Source of the DNA: JAXGQE01 sp040766585
GTDB lineage: Bacteria; Bacillota; SLNR01
Assembly: GCA_040766585.1 (NCBI GenBank)
Contig: JAXGQE010000006.1
Coordinates: forward strand, 135,777-199,776
Direction of reading: 5' to 3'
Length of the DNA: 64,000 nt
Part shown: positions 61,169 to 64,000 of the stretch, piece after piece
Numbering within the stretch: the first letter of the stretch is position 1
Layout: each line of letters opens with the position of its first letter
The notes under the pieces: model-generated
Database searches by the model: none
What the model saw: only the letters and a program-made list of their open reading frames with translations
What the model was told of the DNA's origin: nothing
Made by a program: the position numbers and the translations under genes

Positions 61169-62575
61169 TTATTGATCGATTCGGCGCCCGTAATGCAGCA
61201 GATGGGTCAGCCCTTCCAGAAGATTAAATCCCAGACCGATGATCAGCCACGATAGGAAATCCGGGACCATCAGCAAGCCCAACTCCCAGGTAAAACCCCT
61301 TTGCAGAACGGCTTTGGATACAGCCGGCACCGCAAAGAACACCACCACGGGAATCAGCAGCAGGAATCCGGCCGTCAGTCCCCTGCGGAATCGGGACATT
61401 TTCCGGGGTGAGAATAACAGTTTCAGCCAGTTCACCAAGGAACTGAGCATCGACAGGATAAACAAAATCCCAAAAGCTCGATACACCCAGTAGAAGGTCA
61501 GCCGGTCCGTTGCAGGCTGGTCGGTCAGAATGGACACGATCCCTTCCATTAAATCCGGATACATAAATACAGCGTGAATCATATGGTTTTTGTTGGCCAG
61601 CATCACGACGGAGTATTCATCCTCGGTCAGCATCACGGCATCCGACACAAATCCGGGAAGCGATCCACCGTGAAACACCGCTGGCCGATTGGCATACTCG
61701 CCCACCATCCAGCCCATGCCGTAATGCCCACCTTCAAATCCTTCCTGGAGCTGGGCGAACCCCTCCGGGGTAAGACCCAGGACCGGATCCTGCATTCGAA
61801 CCGCTTCCAGATACCGGGCCAGATCATCCGCCGATGAAGTCATGTACCCTGCCGGGAGATCATACAGGAGAAACGGTTCTTCCCTTTGTACAGAATAACC
61901 GAACACCGACAGATTCCCCGCAACATCCGCCTCACCGGAAGCCGATACATTCTCCAATCCCAGTGGAGCCAAAATGTTCTCTCCGATGTAGTCGGCATAG
62001 CTCATACCGCTGACCCGCTCCACAATCAGCCCCAGCAGAGAATAGTTGGGGTTAAAATAGGAGAACATTTCCCCCGGTTCATAGGACGGTCGAATCCCGT
62101 TCAGTTCCACCAGCAATTCCACAGTCGTTGCATCATCCGGCAGATCCCCCATAAAATCAAACTCGGTCATTCCGCTGACATGGTGCAGCAGATGGGTTAC
62201 CTGAATATCGTCCGAAATCGTAAACTCAGGAATGTATGCCGATACCGGTTGGGTCAGATCCACTTTACCCTGCTCCACCAGCTGCATTATCGCCAGGCCT
62301 GTAAACGATTTGCTGATGGACGCAATATTGAACATGGTGCTGCCGTCCACACCATCACCCCAGCCGCGGCTGTAGACCGATTCTCCCTGATGAATAATGG
62401 TTACAGCCAGCGCCGGTATTTTCATAGTACGCTGATAGCGGCCGATGTACCGGTCCAGCTCCTCTTGCTGCCATTCAGGCATAGCCGCTTCCAGTAAGGG
62501 GGCTGCCGCCAGCAGCAAGATCAAAATGACCCACAATACCCGATTCCATTTTAGTAACCCCTTCGTGTGCTGCAT
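61169..62575 (-). CDS. Serine hydrolase (class C beta-lactamase/PBP-like) with C-terminal membrane helices
   Basis: A 468-residue exported protein. A signal or anchor helix (VLWVILILLLAAAPLLEA) is followed by a beta-lactamase-like domain with SxxK in NIASISKSFTG, the YxN-type motif in YFNPNYSLLG and HGG in VFHGGSLPGF. After about residue 360 three or four membrane helices follow (FGILFILSMLSSLV, GFLLLIPVVVFFAVPAV). Such enzymes are esterases, D-amino acid peptidases or cell-wall modifiers. ATG 62575 has AAGGA about 9 bases upstream. Confidence 0.88.
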   Translation of the reverse strand: MQHTKGLLKWNRVLWVILILLLAAAPLLEAAMPEWQQEELDRYIGRYQRTMKIPALAVTIIHQGESVYSRGWGDGVDGSTMFNIASISKSFTGLAIMQLVEQGKVDLTQPVSAYIPEFTISDDIQVTHLLHHVSGMTEFDFMGDLPDDATTVELLVELNGIRPSYEPGEMFSYFNPNYSLLGLIVERVSGMSYADYIGENILAPLGLENVSASGEADVAGNLSVFGYSVQREEPFLLYDLPAGYMTSSADDLARYLEAVRMQDPVLGLTPEGFAQLQEGFEGGHYGMGWMVGEYANRPAVFHGGSLPGFVSDAVMLTEDEYSVVMLANKNHMIHAVFMYPDLMEGIVSILTDQPATDRLTFYWVYRAFGILFILSMLSSLVNWLKLLFSPRKMSRFRRGLTAGFLLLIPVVVFFAVPAVSKAVLQRGFTWELGLLMVPDFLSWLIIGLGFNLLEGLTHLLHYGRRIDQ

Positions 62576-62746
62576 GCTGATCGTCCTTTCACATTGCATC
62601 TTCAAGCATCCATGTGCTTTCATTCTACACTCACGGATGCAAATATGTTGAAATCATAATCTCTTTACATATATTCTACTGACACAACCCATGTCCCTGC
62701 TCATCCCTTGCGACTCCACCCAGACGAATCTCAACGGAATCCAAAA

Positions 62747-62787
62747 AAAAAGGAAGCATCCAGGCGGCGCTGGGCTTCCTTTTTAAG
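62747..62787 (-). terminator. Terminator of the LRR lipoprotein gene
   Basis: AGGAAGC plus CCAG pair with CTGG plus GCTTCCT, with a two-base bulge. On the minus strand the T run TTTTTTTT follows. Confidence 0.75.
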
Positions 62788-62789
62788 TA

Positions 62790-63632
62790 CTACTCGTGAT
62801 ATTGGACTTGAATTCCCTTTTGTTCCAAAAGCCGTACTTGGTCCAAAATCAGATGCTTCACATCGTGGTCTTTATAAATAACCAGTTCTTTCAGTCCATT
62901 CAGATTCTCCAATGGCTGCAGGTTGGTCACGGGATTGTAGGAAAGAACAAGTTCCTCCAAAGCCGTCAGGTCAGCCAAAGGCCCGATATCCATCACTTCA
63001 TTACCCTGCAGATTCAGCGATACCAAATCCGGTTTGCCTCGCAGCGGTTCCAGATCCACAATGGCATTGTCATCCATCCGCAGGGTTTGCAGTTTGGCCA
63101 TGGACTGCAGAGGAGTGATATCTGAGATCCCCACCCGGGACAAAGTCAAACTTTCCAGATTAACCATTCCCTTCATGAAGTCAAGATCCTGAAGTTGGGT
63201 ATCAATGAACGAAACACGCGTCAGGCTTTTCGGATATTGAAACACCAATGGTTCAGTTACCTCAGAATATGAAATATTGAGATACGTCAGATTGGGCAGA
63301 TCTCCCAGTGACCCCAACTCTGGAACCATACTGTGTCCAATGGATACGGAATCCAGATTCACGGCATATTCCAATCCGTCAAAACTGGATACATCCACTT
63401 CCCAGATTCTCAAACTACTCAGATACTGCAGGTCTTCACTGAGAAGATCTCCTTCCATTTTACCCACTTGCTCCCGTACAATTCTTTCCAGTTCCGGACA
63501 GGTAAAAGTCACCGCGGTTCCGTCCGGCAGTGTGTCCGGTGTACTTCCGGCGGGTTCTTCAGGATCGCTGCTGCTGCAGCCAGCCGAAATGATCAGTACC
63601 ATCACCAGTACCAGCACTAAGTATTTGCGCAA
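62790..63632 (-). CDS. Leucine-rich repeat lipoprotein
   Basis: A 280-residue lipoprotein (signal YLVLVLVMVLIISAGC). After a helical cap (CPELERIVREQVGK) come seven or eight leucine-rich repeats of about 22 residues, for example LESLTLSRVGISDITPLQSMAKLQTLRMDDNAIVD in bacterial internalin-like style. It ends in a short cap. Such proteins bind other proteins at the surface. TTG 63632 is the start, as GGAGGAGGGG lies 5-9 bases upstream and the signal peptide begins there; the frame is open upstream to 63800 without meaning. Confidence 0.87.
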   Translation of the reverse strand: MRKYLVLVLVMVLIISAGCSSSDPEEPAGSTPDTLPDGTAVTFTCPELERIVREQVGKMEGDLLSEDLQYLSSLRIWEVDVSSFDGLEYAVNLDSVSIGHSMVPELGSLGDLPNLTYLNISYSEVTEPLVFQYPKSLTRVSFIDTQLQDLDFMKGMVNLESLTLSRVGISDITPLQSMAKLQTLRMDDNAIVDLEPLRGKPDLVSLNLQGNEVMDIGPLADLTALEELVLSYNPVTNLQPLENLNGLKELVIYKDHDVKHLILDQVRLLEQKGIQVQYHE

Positions 63633-63825
63633 ATAAACCCCTCCTCCTCGAATTGTTGCTGTTGATGATTCCCTTTCACCCGATTCGCGGTTCAAAGCAA
63701 AGATCCTCCCTGCTGCCCTCATTCTTTCCCATGTTTTCACCATGCTTTGGCGTGAATCTACCTGGATCGTGGTATACTTTACGTAAGCTGAATAAATCAT
63801 GACTAATCTGGATTCAATAAAACCC

Positions 63826-63853
63826 GATTAAGTCCGTATAATGGTGTAAAAAG
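63826..63853 (+). repeat. Left terminal inverted repeat of the IS256-family element
   Basis: A sequence of about 28 bases ending in GGTGTAAAAAG that resembles the IS256 terminal repeat. Its matching right copy is not in the window. Confidence 0.72.
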
Positions 63854-63938
63854 AAAGAAGCAATAAAAGCGAGCCAAAATGCTCGTCCTCGGTTAGAATA
63901 TTAGTACCACCCAACACCTAACTGAGGAGATGAACATA

Positions 63939-64000
63939 ATGGCTCAATTAGATATTACACTGGATACTGAACTTTTGCACGGACTTTTTACAAAAGATCA
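63939..64000 (+). CDS. IS256-family transposase, N-terminal fragment (cut by window end)
   Basis: ATG 63939, with GAGGAG about 9 bases upstream, opens a frame that reads MAQLDITLDTELLHGLFTKD and continues past the window. This opening is typical of IS256/mutator transposases, which use a DDE active site further along. Only 20 residues are visible, so whether the gene is intact cannot be told. Confidence 0.8.
   Translation, partial: MAQLDITLDTELLHGLFTKD

Larger units (their letters stand above)
63826..64000 (+). mobile_element. Left end of an IS256-family insertion sequence (continues beyond window)
   Basis: The element begins with GATTAAGTCCGTATAATGG at 63826, which closely follows the terminal inverted repeat known from IS256 (GATAAAGTCCGTATAAT). 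It is followed by a short leader and the start of a mutator-type transposase. The right end and the target duplication lie outside the window. Confidence 0.82.

Overview
The window reads as a chromosomal segment of an anaerobic Bacillota (Clostridia-type) genome of moderately high GC. The reasons are strong AGGAGG ribosome binding sites, sigma-A type promoters, T-box leaders, Firmicutes families (MrfA/MrfB, YhaO/YhaN, RecD2, DUF2089, DUF401, CotH), and a selenocysteine-type peroxiredoxin. No rRNA, tRNA, CRISPR or prophage was seen. The only mobile DNA is the left end of an IS256-family element at the right edge (from about 63826).

Layout. 1-2965 (+): end of an unknown gene, a GNAT acetyltransferase, an AroM-family protein and a YtcJ-type amidohydrolase broken by a one-base frameshift. 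3034-6956 (-): YhaN-like SMC/Rad50-type ATPase and YhaO-like nuclease. 7060-10118 (+): MBL-fold hydrolase and M28-type peptidase. 10157-13851: ZIP transporter (-), DEAD-box RNA helicase (+), GNAT (-). 13978-17049 (-): ABC-2 exporter operon ending in an unpredicted 44-residue membrane protein, behind a tandem TetR-like operator. 17213-22958: HMCES-like protein and EamA permease (+), MrfB/MrfA repair pair (-) with a LexA-like box, methyltransferase (+). 23014-29778 (-): seven-gene catabolic run (DUF401 permease, DUF2007-M20 fusion, DapA-family aldolase, PNPOx-like protein, methyltransferase, KDPG aldolase, KDG kinase). 30009-31445 (+): DUF2089 / SHOCT-like / small protein / holin-like membrane protein, with the second gene split by a -1 frameshift at an A-run. 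31551-36531: EamA permease (+), DUF402, then an frl-like fructosamine operon (YgeY-like hydrolase, FrlB-like deglycase, FrlD-like kinase, RidA). 36602-40872 (-): serine biosynthesis operon (class V aminotransferase, SerA, TIM-barrel protein, zinc ribbon) behind a serine T-box. 40904-45848: GAF-PAS histidine kinase, DUF1028, MutM, AlkA-like glycosylase, DinB. 45918-51648 (-): aminotransferase, HNH-ParB-like hybrid, orphan peptide-binding lipoprotein behind a probable tyrosine T-box, PhzF. 51679-56528 (-): a 22-residue-repeat protein, RecD2, CotH kinase. 56715-63632: second amidohydrolase, two DUF3887 lipoproteins, the selenoprotein peroxiredoxin (+), a membrane serine hydrolase and an LRR lipoprotein.

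The strongest special signals are: (1) the peroxiredoxin at 60525-61118, with an in-frame TGA at the peroxidatic cysteine, a hairpin directly after it and no resolving cysteine; (2) two T-box leaders that each carry one Stem I (specifiers UCC and UAC) but two successive antiterminator/terminator modules; (3) the frameshift-split SHOCT-like gene; (4) a protein of six 22-residue GG repeats; and (5) an HNH plus ParB-like hybrid protein. The gene set suggests a peptide and amino-acid user that also handles Amadori products and keto-deoxy sugar acids and has a broad DNA-repair set.
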